A DNA stretch of 64,000 bases from Fibrobacter sp. (GCA_017649565.1 JAGCGO010000057.1:1-64000), one strand, 5' to 3'; positions 51,060-61,182 are shown, numbered from the stretch's first letter. Notes: generated by a model from the letters alone, not told the origin. A program made the numbers and translations.

Positions 51060-52415
51060 CTAGTTCTCCGTCCCATTGCTGGGCATCGGAGCAACTTGTA
51101 AAATTTCACCAGTTTCACCACCCATACTCACGACAAGGCGCAGCTGGAAGGCCTTCACGTTCTGCTTGTCGGTAGTGGCCGGATCGTAAGACTTGTCGTC
51201 AAAATTGTAATTGGAACCTTCGACCTTCTTCAAGAAAAGGTCGTTAATGGTTATGCGGCCGCCCGCCTCGGGCGCGTAACTTGCGAACGAGAACGCAAGA
51301 CAGACATTCTTCACGGAATTCGGGGGCCTGAAACGGAACGCGCGCTGAGCCGGTTCCAGCTTTGACACGGGCGGGTAGAAAAGGAAATCCTCAAGCCCGG
51401 CAACCTTGTCACCGGTGGTTGTCCTGAAACCGACCGAGGCATGGTCGCGCCCCGGGCAGAACAGGCGGCTGTTGTCCTTGGAATAGGGGATCTTGAAGGA
51501 AACCTCGTATTCCGCAGTCGAGTCGAGTGTAATCTTGGAACAGAGGTGTTTCCAGTCGTCGCCGTTTACTGCCGTAAGACCAGTATTCGCGCGCCCGACA
51601 AAGACCTGGCCGACCATTTTGCCGGCAGCATTCTCCGAATGCGACGTCCTGATATAATTCGTCTGGAAACCGCTGAGTTCCTGGCTGGTGCCCCCGTCCG
51701 TGGGATTGGAAGCCAACGCAAAGTATTGCGGTCCAGTAGTCGTGCTCCCCGCATAGCGCGGAAGCAGCTTGAAGGGATATTCGGACGCCCCAGAATTGAC
51801 CTCGGGCAGCACGATAGACTTGACCGCGGCAGAGGCGTTCACATCGCCAATGACAACCGGCTGTGCCGGGACAACGATAAAGGAATCCACGTTAGAAACG
51901 ATTTCGACCTCGGGGACGTCCCTGCTGGGGCATATGTCGGGAGCCGTAAGGCCCGTCTTGATATCGAGAGTCTTGCAGGTGCGGTAGACGGAATTGCGGC
52001 GTTTGAACCACGAAACCTCTTCGACAGCCTCGTATTCGCCGTTAGCACCGTAGCGGACACGCCTTATCGTAAGCGAATCGCCATTGTTGCGTCGCACTAG
52101 CTTGAACGAAGAAGAATCCGGAACAGAACCGTCCGGGTCCATGAAAACCAGCGAAGACTGTTCAAATCTGTCGGGAGTGTTGATGTCGCCCGCAGTCTTG
52201 TAGCTCTTGGCCCCCGTCTGCGAAATATCCTCGACGAACATGGACGCGGCGGCAGTGGCAACCTCGCCTGCCTTGAGCATGTTCTGGGTGCGGATGCGGA
52301 ACCGAGTGCTGTCACTGAAGGCATGACCAGCAACAAGCACAATTACGCCAAGAATGGCTATGTATACCATCAGCTCCATCAAAGTGAAGCCGTTTTTTTT
52401 ACAATTCCCGCTCAT
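51060..52415 (-). CDS. PilW-like minor pilin (copy 2)
   Basis: Product 451 aa; ATG at 52415 (GGGGA just upstream), chosen because it gives a short basic leader MSGNCKKNG then FTLMELMVYIAILGVIVLVAGHAFSDS, a canonical class III signal with Glu5. The remainder is a large beta-rich domain with RTCKTLDI, and a C-terminal jelly-roll-like part (PGRDHASVGFRTT, VCLAFSFASYAPEAGGRITINDLFLKK). It is paralogous along its length with the gene at 59055-60410, including FSDSTRxR and the RTC/RAC segment. Several times larger than classic PilW soluble parts. It precedes a giant PilX-like gene by 10 bp. Confidence 0.82.
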   Translation of the reverse strand: MSGNCKKNGFTLMELMVYIAILGVIVLVAGHAFSDSTRFRIRTQNMLKAGEVATAAASMFVEDISQTGAKSYKTAGDINTPDRFEQSSLVFMDPDGSVPDSSSFKLVRRNNGDSLTIRRVRYGANGEYEAVEEVSWFKRRNSVYRTCKTLDIKTGLTAPDICPSRDVPEVEIVSNVDSFIVVPAQPVVIGDVNASAAVKSIVLPEVNSGASEYPFKLLPRYAGSTTTGPQYFALASNPTDGGTSQELSGFQTNYIRTSHSENAAGKMVGQVFVGRANTGLTAVNGDDWKHLCSKITLDSTAEYEVSFKIPYSKDNSRLFCPGRDHASVGFRTTTGDKVAGLEDFLFYPPVSKLEPAQRAFRFRPPNSVKNVCLAFSFASYAPEAGGRITINDLFLKKVEGSNYNFDDKSYDPATTDKQNVKAFQLRLVVSMGGETGEILQVAPMPSNGTEN

Positions 52416-52478
52416 ATTCCCCGTTTGGCCCCGCGAACAACCCCATCGATAGAGCCTAGAGGTACTAAAATAATAAAA

Positions 52479-52502
52479 TAGGTGTGACCCGCGCCACACC
52501 TA
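52479..52502 (-). terminator. Hairpin between the two pilin cassettes
   Basis: Perfect 8-bp stem TAGGTGTG / CACACCTA, 8-nt loop, followed on the minus strand by TTTTATTATTTT. It lies between the stop of giant copy 1 and the start of PilW copy 2 and could be a terminator or a partial attenuator. Confidence 0.55.
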
Positions 52503-52534
52503 CTAGGTAAAATAGTGGTAAAATAAGATTTAAA

Positions 52535-55500
52535 CTACCAGTCGTTCTTACACTTCATTGTCCCTGATACAGTTACAGTCGCGTCATTGAGGTTACTGCA
52601 ATATTCCACCTGCTGGAAACCGCCAGGATATTGCTCAGCTTGCCAACCTTGAGTTGTATACGCCAAGGTGCCATTGATGTATATCTTCGTACCCCCTGCT
52701 GGCGCGGTACAAATCAACCCACCTCTGGGACAACTGACCTGATACGTCGTACCTGCCACAAAGTCCGTAGCAGGGCCCTGGTAAGCAAACGTTACAGGAA
52801 TGCCCGCAGCGCTACTAAACTCCACGTGGAACGTGCACTCGCCCGATACACTCTGTCCCCCACTCGACTGGCAGTCGACCTTGAAGGTGTACGTTTTATC
52901 ACCCGTACCATTTATATCGTAGAAACTGACAGAGCCCGATGTATTAGTGCCCGACCCCGAAGCTGTCGCTCCCGGGACATTCCAATTGTAGCTGCCGCTA
53001 CAACCAGTCACGGTTACATCTAGGATTATCGGATCGCTTGCTACCTGGTTCGTTATCGGAGTCTGGCATTGCACTACCAAAGGCTCCGCATTATTTACCG
53101 TATGCGTCACTGCACACGCCGTATCACCATTTAGGCTCAGGTTAAACTGGTATGTCCCATTGACGTAATTCGCCAATTGCAAATCAAAGTCAACATAGTC
53201 GCTAGAATTTGCCGGTACAGACTGTTGATCAAGTGCATTACCCAGCAAGTCTGTCCTAGTGAGGGTCGCCGTGACAGGCCCCGTATTTCCACTTGTCACA
53301 AATGCACGGAAATGTCCCTCATTTGTAACTTCGCAGCTAGAAGCAGACGCAGGAATCGCCTCAATAATATCAAAGCTACTTGTCGTACAGGTCTTATACT
53401 TTACAGTCTTATCAGCATTGTAGATATTCACCGTATAACTGTAGCTATCCGGATCTAATTTCAATGTCGTGTTCACATTCGGTTGCCAAGACAACGTACC
53501 TTCGATATTAGAGTTATGCACATATTCCGTTCCGTTTGACAGCGTAATATCATACACACATCCTCCTTCTGGGCAATTTTCCGCTTCGACAACAACAGCC
53601 GGAACTCCAGAACCCTGCACGAAAGAGTTATTAGCACCCTCAAGATGGCACCTCAAATCTACCGGTCTATATTCCTGAGAAATTGCGATACATTCACTCT
53701 CAGGTTCCGAAGTCATTTGCGCATTAACATCACTATAAACAGATACCTTGAAGGACTGCTTACGGGGAGTAGACCCGCCATTTAGCACATCCATAAAGTC
53801 GGGATCGTCAACTATATACTCGCCCATCGCATTACAAATACCCCAATAAGTGGTTCCCGAAGAATTATCCACAGGTTCCACCTTACACTTTCGAGCAATC
53901 GGGAACGGATCTACACTTGCACGTACACGCCATTGCCCGGCACTGTTGTAGATGGCATCATTTTCGCCACACCGGACATTCAAGGTTGCCGCACATTGAG
54001 ACAATATGGAATCTATAGAATAATTACCGGACCAGGCTTTCAAAATGATTTTTTTCACATGTTCCGGGTCAAATCCATAGCGGTTTGCAAAATCTTTATT
54101 CTCGACCACATTCATTCCGCTTTCTTGCAAATTGACCACATCCGACGGAGAATCAGAATCATCGATGAACTTCGCTGTAACTCTAACGCCAGGATCCATG
54201 GTCAAGTAGAACAGAACCTTAGCATCGCGAAGATTTTTCCCCGGCGAAGAGCCGTCTGACAGGAGAATTTCGTATTCATCAGTGCCATGGTTCAACGATG
54301 CATCAGCTAAATGTTCGTCCTGAGTACAACTATGAGTTTGGCCCACATAGAACGCACCACAACTTGCCCTATATATGTGCGCATTGACACCTGTACAATT
54401 CACGCTAACAGAAGCGTTGCGAACATAACCTTTTCGGGTACCATGCTTGAACCCATGCGGCCCCTCATATTTGAATAGATAATCCTGATTTTTCTTAAGT
54501 TCCAAGCCAGGAGCCGTGTGGAATTTTTCCACATTACCATCAGCCCCAATATTTCCATTACAGTATTGGCTACTAAACAGCTCCGAGCCTTCCACTTTTG
54601 CAAACCGACTGCTAGGCATATCACAACCATTATAGTAGAACGTAACTTGATCAAGACAAGATTTCCCCTGAGTCAAGAACCAGTTGGAAAAACCAACAAT
54701 CGGCCTCACGGATTCATCCTGCGGGACCTCCCCCGACATATACCTAGCAGCAAACGAGCAATATATAGAGGGATCCGCAAAACATTCATCCCCATATTGT
54801 TTAGAATGCCAAGACGCATTATTCACGCCAAAGTCGGCATCACCCAATTTAATTCCAACAAAGCCGTGTTCCGCATCGTTCAACGAGTAATCTTCCTGAT
54901 TGATGACCGTTCTCAAATCAACGTCTCCTTTAACCTCAGCGACGTTAGCCGAACCAGCGAAACTACCCACAATATGCAGAGAATCACCATCCACAGTCAC
55001 GTCAAAATTCAACGGGGTCTTGGACTGCCAAGCAAACGGGACTTCCTCGCTGGTTTCTAACAACTCAACAGTCTTGCAATGCGTTCCTGTCACATCGGAA
55101 GCATACAAAGGAATCGTTTTCATATAACAAACACGGGCATATGTTGATGCCGCTGGCTTATTTTTCCCATTCTCATTCAGTCCAAAGAAATTCACCGAGA
55201 TATATTCTGTCGCCGATTTATTCGACCTAACGATAAGTCCGCTATTCAGGAATACCTTGTTCTGTTTTGCAGAAGCGGCAATTCCGGTCATAAGCTGTAT
55301 GTTAAAATCCCCTTCGGGGCCAGCCTCTACGGTACTCATCATCATCGAAATCTCGCCATCACCAGCTCTTCTCAAATAATTTTTAGAATACACTTCCGGC
55401 TTGGCAGTACTGCCACCACCACTGTTCACCACAATCCAATTCGCATTGCTATAATGACCATCTTCTTTCGAGCAAGGAGCCGACCCATTGCAATAATCAA

Positions 55501-58500
55501 TGCAATTAATGATATTTTCTTTACACCATACATCCATCTTGTCAAATTCAGTATAGAAACAATGTTCATCTTTTTCATTGAATATAGCCGTATAAGAGCG
55601 TTCCTGCGCCATTACAAACTCCAACTGTGCAGCAGCTTTTTCTTCGTTTGTAAAATACGCGCCATCTGAATCCCAACGAGAAAACACATCGCTCCCGTTG
55701 ACTTCGGGAATCAGCCTTACACGTTTTCCTGCATTAATTAGATAATCACATGTATCAGACACATGGCATATTTTTGAAGCAGCATCAACAAAATCCGTAT
55801 CAGCAGCATCCGCAATCTCGACAATAACATTACTATGCGCAGAATTTCTCATATCCACATGAAGTTTATGATGACGCTTTTTAAGGGACGCATACAAGAT
55901 ATACCCATTTGGGTTACTTGCATCATCTTTTGGAGCACGAATAGAATTATGATTTTCAGGAATATACAAGACACACTCCGACCTATCATATCCGGAACCA
56001 TCTTGGAATGCAATCTCATTTATTGAACTGACACCAGCATCACACTTCCATTCTTCATTGACATTTATCGGTTCGCAACCTACACCCCCCGGATAGACCC
56101 ACTCTGCCGACGAAGAGCAATCTTCAATGGAGTCAGCAGCGATTTGCAAATCACTACCAAAGGGACATTCGACTGGATATTTCCGACAATATTCCGACAG
56201 AGACCCTCTATGAATTGTAGCAGAGCCACGACGGTTAAAGGCCTTTATCGCCGTTCCTCCGGCAATAATACACCCTTGCGGGTTACGCAACGTAAAGTGA
56301 ACCGTTCCAGGAAGCGCATCTGCAGTCACTTCTATTTTCAGCAGATCATACGTTTTCCCTGCCTTAACGAACGGTTTAGTAATCTCAGCATACCACGAGC
56401 CATCTTCCGCTTGTTTCCATTCAAGAGGATTATCATCGTCCTTGTTTTTTATAGTCCATCCTGCAGGCAAATCCGACCTTCCTATGGTCACAGCGAAATC
56501 ACCATCTGCCTCTGTCGGAGTCACAACCAGTTTTACTTCACCAGAACCAGCCTGACCCACTTCGAAAAATTCATTTGCTTCGCCTTCAAAATAAATCAAG
56601 GGCATCTTTGCAGAGGAGCCTTCCAGAACAACCACATAAAAATTAGATTCCAAAGGTTTCAACTTAGCGGAGCAATTATAGACATTCGGGAAAAGGTTCT
56701 TCACTTTATCCGCTACTTTATTATGTTCCAATCCTGCCGCCAACCCCGAACAACTCAGCGTTGGTTGTCCAAAAAGCGTATCAGCGCCAGTACGTCTGAC
56801 AACCGACACATAATCACTAAGCTTTCCCTCAGAATCCTTTGTCAAATACACTATTCTTGGTTCTACCAAGATGGTTGGTTTCAAGTTCTTCATCTCGGTA
56901 ACTTTATCCATGCTCTTGTATTCAGATTCTACAGAAACATACAACTGGTTACCATTGGCAACAAAATCCCCATCGAACTCATCTTCCCCAAAAGCGGCAG
57001 ACGACGACATCGCAGTGGTTGATGACGAAGATTGTGCCGTAATTGGCTCACCGCACGAAGATGTGTCGGCCAAGTTGACATCGCAAACAATTCCGCTTTG
57101 CGCCATATCATCAACAACATCCGGATCGTACATCATGGTAACTGAACCATTTATATCAGGAATTTTCGCACAGCTCGATGCCGTCGCATACACAGAACCG
57201 GCCCACGTACATTTCCCCAAAAAACCCTGTATGTCGCTTTTCGTAAAGATGAAGTAATTTCTTGTTCCAACGTCGTTTTCGCAGTCAATCTTTGCCGTAG
57301 AACCCTTTTCAAAATACACAAAAACACGAGCGTCTCTTGCTGTTTGAGGGAACCGAATCTGGCTTCCGACCACTTGATCCTCGTATATAAACAGGAACTT
57401 TCCCCTTAAACTAGGAGCGGTAAGATCGTTAACTCCCGAACTCGCATTGAAATCATACGTCATCTTAATGACAAGGTAATCGTTAAACAAATACTGCTTT
57501 CTTTTTTGCTTGTCATTATACAACGTTTGCCAACACGTATTCATATTCCTTGTCGTTGTATTAGAGACCTTCTTTAAATTGCTGCACGCAGTAACACCAG
57601 ATTTTGTAGCCGTATCAGCAAACGGCTTAAACTTTCGCCACCCAGTCATAAGCATATCACTAACATAGTACGGGGAATTGCTACAAGATTTTCCTGCTTC
57701 AGCCTTCGGTTTCCAGATAGAATCGCAGTGAGTTTTTACACTCGCTCCACATGAAAAAGGAGGGTTACTCGGAAGATTGGTTTGCAATATGCCCTTAGTC
57801 GTAAAGCCAGAATATCCATTATTTTTATCCCCACCCTTTACTTGGAAATATTTACGATAGACCTCGGTTTTGGGAGGATTTCCCACAGTTTCTAGACAAG
57901 CACTCGAATTGGATTCAATGCCATTATAAGGGCACCGCGCCCCATCTTTCATGAAAATCGTATCTTTGTCTGAAGAACCAAATTTTCTTTTATAAAAGCC
58001 ATTTATTCCCTTATTCGTATTCAAACCATACTGTACGCCGTTTTTGTATGAAACTGGCATCCACACATTGTGTGCCACAGAAAATTCTTTTGAGGTTGCC
58101 GGATCAATTTGAAGAGCACCATGTTGGCCCAAGCACAAGTTTCCACCAATCGTATGAGGGAAGGAATTCAATTGCGGATACAGCGAGCCTCCCAAGAACA
58201 TGTTACCACCCACTTTAAACCCAGGGTCACTTTGCGTACCGACTGATACATTACCCGAGAAATAGGCGTCTTCTCTCACTTCTCCAACATAATTCATACC
58301 ATTTTTACCAGCTTCACCGCCTACAAAAAGATTTCCTGTCCATATTCCATTTTGGGGATACAAATTGCCGCCAACACAAGTCGTTCCGCCAACATTAATT
58401 TTGCTACCGCTCAAATTTATATTTCCCGTAACAACAAAGTCGTCCGTCAAATCAATCGGGTTTCCACCCCAGTCTCCATTAATGAGGGCCGCAGTAACTC

Positions 58501-59041
58501 CGTGTCCACCGGCAAACGATGTAGAACCACCAAAATAAGCATAATGGAAATCAAGATGATAATCTATAACTGCTGTAGGTTTAAGAACTCTATAAAGGCC
58601 AGCCACGTTAAGGACCGCAGTTTCGGTATACGAAGCGACACTATCCCGAGCATATCCAGTGGACACTATTTTTAGTTTATACGTAGCACTGTTGGTTGGA
58701 GCATCTACACCCACAAGTGTCACAGAGAACTTCTGTCCACGTTTCGCCATGGGTTTGAGTTCTTCGGTCAACGACACCGGCGTATTTTTCTTTTTTCCTT
58801 TATCAATCGTAAAATATTGTTTCAGCAAGGAGCCAACATCGTTCGGATTGTGAATCATCCAAGCGCGAGCAGCGTTCACACCGGCCAGAGACGCCGCTCT
58901 AGCCTCATTCATCAGCATTCGGTCCGCCGAGGACTGACCTTCGGAACTGAGCCATTTGTAAGTTGCCGTACCAGCGATTGTTGCCACCAGCATAAACAGC
59001 AGCACGGTAAAGAGAGAAACACCTTTTCGAGACTTATACAT
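52535..59041 (-). CDS. Giant PilX-like minor pilin / adhesin (copy 1)
   Basis: Product 2168 aa; AGGAGG lies before the ATG. N terminus MYKSRKG-VSLFTVLLFMLVATIAGTATYKWLSSEG: prepilin-type helix, Thr at position 5 of the mature form. PilX-type segment to about 150 (SADRMLMNEARAASLAGVNAARAWM). Gly-rich beta repeats near 180-310 (VTGNINLSGSKINVGG, FKVGGNMFLGG, IGGNLCLGQHG). A short Ser-rich linker near 680, then Cys-rich beta modules, a lectin-like region (CFYTEFDKMDVWC), and repeated C-terminal modules such as NCPEGGCVYDI. The order of parts is the same as in copy 2. The predicted protein is exported; Cys pairs point to the periplasm or outside. Ligand unknown; cell-surface adhesion inferred. 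Confidence 0.78.
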   Translation of the reverse strand: MYKSRKGVSLFTVLLFMLVATIAGTATYKWLSSEGQSSADRMLMNEARAASLAGVNAARAWMIHNPNDVGSLLKQYFTIDKGKKKNTPVSLTEELKPMAKRGQKFSVTLVGVDAPTNSATYKLKIVSTGYARDSVASYTETAVLNVAGLYRVLKPTAVIDYHLDFHYAYFGGSTSFAGGHGVTAALINGDWGGNPIDLTDDFVVTGNINLSGSKINVGGTTCVGGNLYPQNGIWTGNLFVGGEAGKNGMNYVGEVREDAYFSGNVSVGTQSDPGFKVGGNMFLGGSLYPQLNSFPHTIGGNLCLGQHGALQIDPATSKEFSVAHNVWMPVSYKNGVQYGLNTNKGINGFYKRKFGSSDKDTIFMKDGARCPYNGIESNSSACLETVGNPPKTEVYRKYFQVKGGDKNNGYSGFTTKGILQTNLPSNPPFSCGASVKTHCDSIWKPKAEAGKSCSNSPYYVSDMLMTGWRKFKPFADTATKSGVTACSNLKKVSNTTTRNMNTCWQTLYNDKQKRKQYLFNDYLVIKMTYDFNASSGVNDLTAPSLRGKFLFIYEDQVVGSQIRFPQTARDARVFVYFEKGSTAKIDCENDVGTRNYFIFTKSDIQGFLGKCTWAGSVYATASSCAKIPDINGSVTMMYDPDVVDDMAQSGIVCDVNLADTSSCGEPITAQSSSSTTAMSSSAAFGEDEFDGDFVANGNQLYVSVESEYKSMDKVTEMKNLKPTILVEPRIVYLTKDSEGKLSDYVSVVRRTGADTLFGQPTLSCSGLAAGLEHNKVADKVKNLFPNVYNCSAKLKPLESNFYVVVLEGSSAKMPLIYFEGEANEFFEVGQAGSGEVKLVVTPTEADGDFAVTIGRSDLPAGWTIKNKDDDNPLEWKQAEDGSWYAEITKPFVKAGKTYDLLKIEVTADALPGTVHFTLRNPQGCIIAGGTAIKAFNRRGSATIHRGSLSEYCRKYPVECPFGSDLQIAADSIEDCSSSAEWVYPGGVGCEPINVNEEWKCDAGVSSINEIAFQDGSGYDRSECVLYIPENHNSIRAPKDDASNPNGYILYASLKKRHHKLHVDMRNSAHSNVIVEIADAADTDFVDAASKICHVSDTCDYLINAGKRVRLIPEVNGSDVFSRWDSDGAYFTNEEKAAAQLEFVMAQERSYTAIFNEKDEHCFYTEFDKMDVWCKENIINCIDYCNGSAPCSKEDGHYSNANWIVVNSGGGSTAKPEVYSKNYLRRAGDGEISMMMSTVEAGPEGDFNIQLMTGIAASAKQNKVFLNSGLIVRSNKSATEYISVNFFGLNENGKNKPAASTYARVCYMKTIPLYASDVTGTHCKTVELLETSEEVPFAWQSKTPLNFDVTVDGDSLHIVGSFAGSANVAEVKGDVDLRTVINQEDYSLNDAEHGFVGIKLGDADFGVNNASWHSKQYGDECFADPSIYCSFAARYMSGEVPQDESVRPIVGFSNWFLTQGKSCLDQVTFYYNGCDMPSSRFAKVEGSELFSSQYCNGNIGADGNVEKFHTAPGLELKKNQDYLFKYEGPHGFKHGTRKGYVRNASVSVNCTGVNAHIYRASCGAFYVGQTHSCTQDEHLADASLNHGTDEYEILLSDGSSPGKNLRDAKVLFYLTMDPGVRVTAKFIDDSDSPSDVVNLQESGMNVVENKDFANRYGFDPEHVKKIILKAWSGNYSIDSILSQCAATLNVRCGENDAIYNSAGQWRVRASVDPFPIARKCKVEPVDNSSGTTYWGICNAMGEYIVDDPDFMDVLNGGSTPRKQSFKVSVYSDVNAQMTSEPESECIAISQEYRPVDLRCHLEGANNSFVQGSGVPAVVVEAENCPEGGCVYDITLSNGTEYVHNSNIEGTLSWQPNVNTTLKLDPDSYSYTVNIYNADKTVKYKTCTTSSFDIIEAIPASASSCEVTNEGHFRAFVTSGNTGPVTATLTRTDLLGNALDQQSVPANSSDYVDFDLQLANYVNGTYQFNLSLNGDTACAVTHTVNNAEPLVVQCQTPITNQVASDPIILDVTVTGCSGSYNWNVPGATASGSGTNTSGSVSFYDINGTGDKTYTFKVDCQSSGGQSVSGECTFHVEFSSAAGIPVTFAYQGPATDFVAGTTYQVSCPRGGLICTAPAGGTKIYINGTLAYTTQGWQAEQYPGGFQQVEYCSNLNDATVTVSGTMKCKNDW

Positions 59042-59054
59042 AACGCCTCCTATA

Positions 59055-60410
59055 TCACTCTAGTGTTCCGTTACTAGGAACAGGAACAACCATGACCGAC
59101 GCCCCAGCCACGCCGTTCCTTTTTACCTGAAGATCCAACTTGAATGCACGGACATTCGCCTTATCCTCTATTTCTGGCTTATAGCCCGGAACAAACTTGT
59201 AATTTCGGTCAGAAACTTGCTTTACGTTTATATCAGCTATATTAAGCGTTCCCTTCGCGAGGCTAGGAGAGTAAAACGACATCGTGAACATAATGCATAC
59301 ATTTGCGTAATCAGCTCTTGGGGTAAAGCGGAAAATGTGACCATCCGGGGCATCTTTCGACTGTGGCGGAAAGATCAGCATATCTTCAGCCGCTCCACAA
59401 CGCGCCAACACACCATCCTTAAATGTCCTCAAACCAATAGACAGGTGATCATATTTCTGCCTGAACATTCTTGAATAGTCAGCGACATATGGTGTTTTGA
59501 ACGAAATTTCATAGGTATTGTCCTTTTGGAATGAAAGCCTATAACAGTCACGCCAATCATCGCCAGTCTCACCGGACTTACCAACAAACACCTGATGCTG
59601 TTTTTTTTCGTTTATAGCCGGATCACCTTCTGGTCTATAGTTCGTAACAAAATCCGTAATTCCAAAAGACGTCGCTCCGGTAGGCGGCAAAACCGTAACT
59701 TCAATCACTTTAGACTCCGGTGAGGAACGAGAAATCAAGCGGAACCGTCCGTCATCACTGGAAAGCGGGAATATCGGCGCTTCACCTCCAAGAAGATCAG
59801 GAGTAGCAGGGGTTATCACGAATTTGGATACTCCCGACGTGAGTTCAACCACTCCTTTCAAATTTTTAGCTTTATCAGGGCACTCTGCCTGAGGAGGCAT
59901 TTCTGGGCAAGTCGTCGAGTCCCCTGCTCCCGTGGGGAAAATAGTCCTACATGCACGTTTCAAAATGCCGTCATAAGTTGTAAACCAGGTAATTTCCTCG
60001 ACACTCCGGAAAGTTTCATCATCATTAAGTCGAACCTTGCGCATAACAAGGCAATCCTGGTTTTGATTCCTTTCTTCCTTGTTTGCATTTTTTTTACCCG
60101 GGAAATACGTAAACGATGAAAAATCTTTGCCAGCGGAATCCATGTAAACCTTAGTAGCTATTTCCAAACCAGCAGCACGAAGCCCACCCTTTTGAGTTTT
60201 ATCGACTACAGTCTTTGCCCCCATCTGCGCAAGATCCTCTCGGAAAAGGTTTCCCAGAGTCTCGGCTTCCTTGTTCGCTTTAAGCATGCTCTCAGAATTC
60301 AAGCGAATTCTGGTACTATCACTAAACGCGTTCCCAGCAATAATTACGACAACGCCGACAATGGCCATATAGACCAAAAATTCCATCAATGTAAAGCCGC
60401 GTTTATTCAT
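59055..60410 (-). CDS. PilW-like minor pilin (copy 1)
   Basis: Product 451 aa, the same length as its paralogue at 51060-52415. Leader MNKRG then FTLMEFLVYMAIVGVVVIIAGNAFSDSTRIRL with Glu5. Large extracellular beta part containing RACRTIFP, CPEMPPQAECP and a C-terminal jelly-roll-like domain (VCIMFTMSFYSPSLAKGTLNIADINVK). The ATG overlaps the stop of the PilV-like gene (ATGA), with GGAG upstream; the next gene begins 13 bp later. It should prime or cap pilus assembly together with PilV- and PilX-like partners. Confidence 0.83.
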   Translation of the reverse strand: MNKRGFTLMEFLVYMAIVGVVVIIAGNAFSDSTRIRLNSESMLKANKEAETLGNLFREDLAQMGAKTVVDKTQKGGLRAAGLEIATKVYMDSAGKDFSSFTYFPGKKNANKEERNQNQDCLVMRKVRLNDDETFRSVEEITWFTTYDGILKRACRTIFPTGAGDSTTCPEMPPQAECPDKAKNLKGVVELTSGVSKFVITPATPDLLGGEAPIFPLSSDDGRFRLISRSSPESKVIEVTVLPPTGATSFGITDFVTNYRPEGDPAINEKKQHQVFVGKSGETGDDWRDCYRLSFQKDNTYEISFKTPYVADYSRMFRQKYDHLSIGLRTFKDGVLARCGAAEDMLIFPPQSKDAPDGHIFRFTPRADYANVCIMFTMSFYSPSLAKGTLNIADINVKQVSDRNYKFVPGYKPEIEDKANVRAFKLDLQVKRNGVAGASVMVVPVPSNGTLE

Positions 60411-60880
60411 CGTATAACTCCCGAGATGCTAATTGACTGGATAGACCCCTTGAATGGCCAAGAAACCTTGACACTGACATTTTTTGCATAAACATGTTCC
60501 ACAGTCGCAAACTTGGTCGTATCCTTAGAATGGTACATAGAGTCGGGCTTTACCGTCAGCTCTGTAGAGTACACAACCGACATAGAATCCCCTGGGATGT
60601 TGCTTCGAGCCCATTTGCGCCGGTAATCCAAGCCCTTGAAAGTGATATCGGAAACCGAGTCCGATACAATAGAAGCAGCACCAATGGACTGAAGAGAATC
60701 AAGCACCTGCTGAGCCACCTCAACAGCAGCGTCTCGGCCTCGTATGCGCAACAGGCTCTGCCTGTTCCCCAGCTGGAGGTTCATCAGTGCGAGATACAAA
60801 AAACCGAGTACTGTAATCGATACCAGTACCTCTATGATGCCAAAGCCTTTCCTTCTTTTAAACGCCTTGTCTAGCAACAT
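60407..60880 (-). CDS. PilV-like minor pilin
   Basis: Product 157 aa from the ATG at 60880 (GAGGT eight bases upstream). The extra 15 codons before it would spoil the leader. MLLDKAFKRRKG then FGIIEVLVSITVLGFLYLALMNLQLGNRQ: class III signal with Glu5, followed by AAVEVAQQVLDSL as in PilV/GspI-type minor pilins, and a short beta domain. First gene of the minus-strand minor-pilin operon PilV-PilW-PilX-PilW-PilX. Only one PilV is present for two PilW-PilX pairs. Confidence 0.85.
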   Translation of the reverse strand: MLLDKAFKRRKGFGIIEVLVSITVLGFLYLALMNLQLGNRQSLLRIRGRDAAVEVAQQVLDSLQSIGAASIVSDSVSDITFKGLDYRRKWARSNIPGDSMSVVYSTELTVKPDSMYHSKDTTKFATVEHVYAKNVSVKVSWPFKGSIQSISISGVIR

Positions 60881-61075
60881 CTCAACCTCTTCTAGCACTT
60901 CAGAACATACCCGATAAAAAGGCACGTCCCTCCAACGAGCCTTTTTTTACAATATATATATGTTTTGGGCCCGTGTATTAAAAAATTTTTACATCCATGC
61001 GGAAAATCACGCTTTTTGAGGTGTAAAACGCGTTTTTGGGCCCCTGATGGGGATTTTTTGCCCCAAAAAGGACAA

Positions 61076-61138
61076 AAGTATGATTTCGTGAGTGCCGGAG
61101 ACGTGTTCCGCCAGAAGATCGCGGAAGAACAGGCGTAA
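61076..61138 (+). pseudogene. 3' end of a lost plus-strand gene
   Basis: About 20 codons, KYDFVSAGDVFRQKIAEEQA then TAA, look like the end of a real protein by composition and GC-rich codon use, unlike the surrounding AT-rich DNA. A strong terminator follows 21 nt later. Nothing upstream continues it. The parent gene was not recognised. Confidence 0.35.
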
Positions 61139-61159
61139 GCAAAACCCGTTCATACAAGC

Positions 61160-61182
61160 GGCTCCCGATGGGAGCCTTTTTT
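61160..61182 (+). terminator. Rho-independent terminator, plus strand
   Basis: Perfect stem GGCTCCC / GGGAGCC, loop GAT, then six T. No intact plus-strand gene precedes it. Confidence 0.85.

Noticed and set aside
49166..51175. Plus-strand frame of 669 codons opposite giant pilin copy 2
   Set aside because: Shadow frame; the minus-strand gene has a prepilin N terminus, ribosome site and paralogue.
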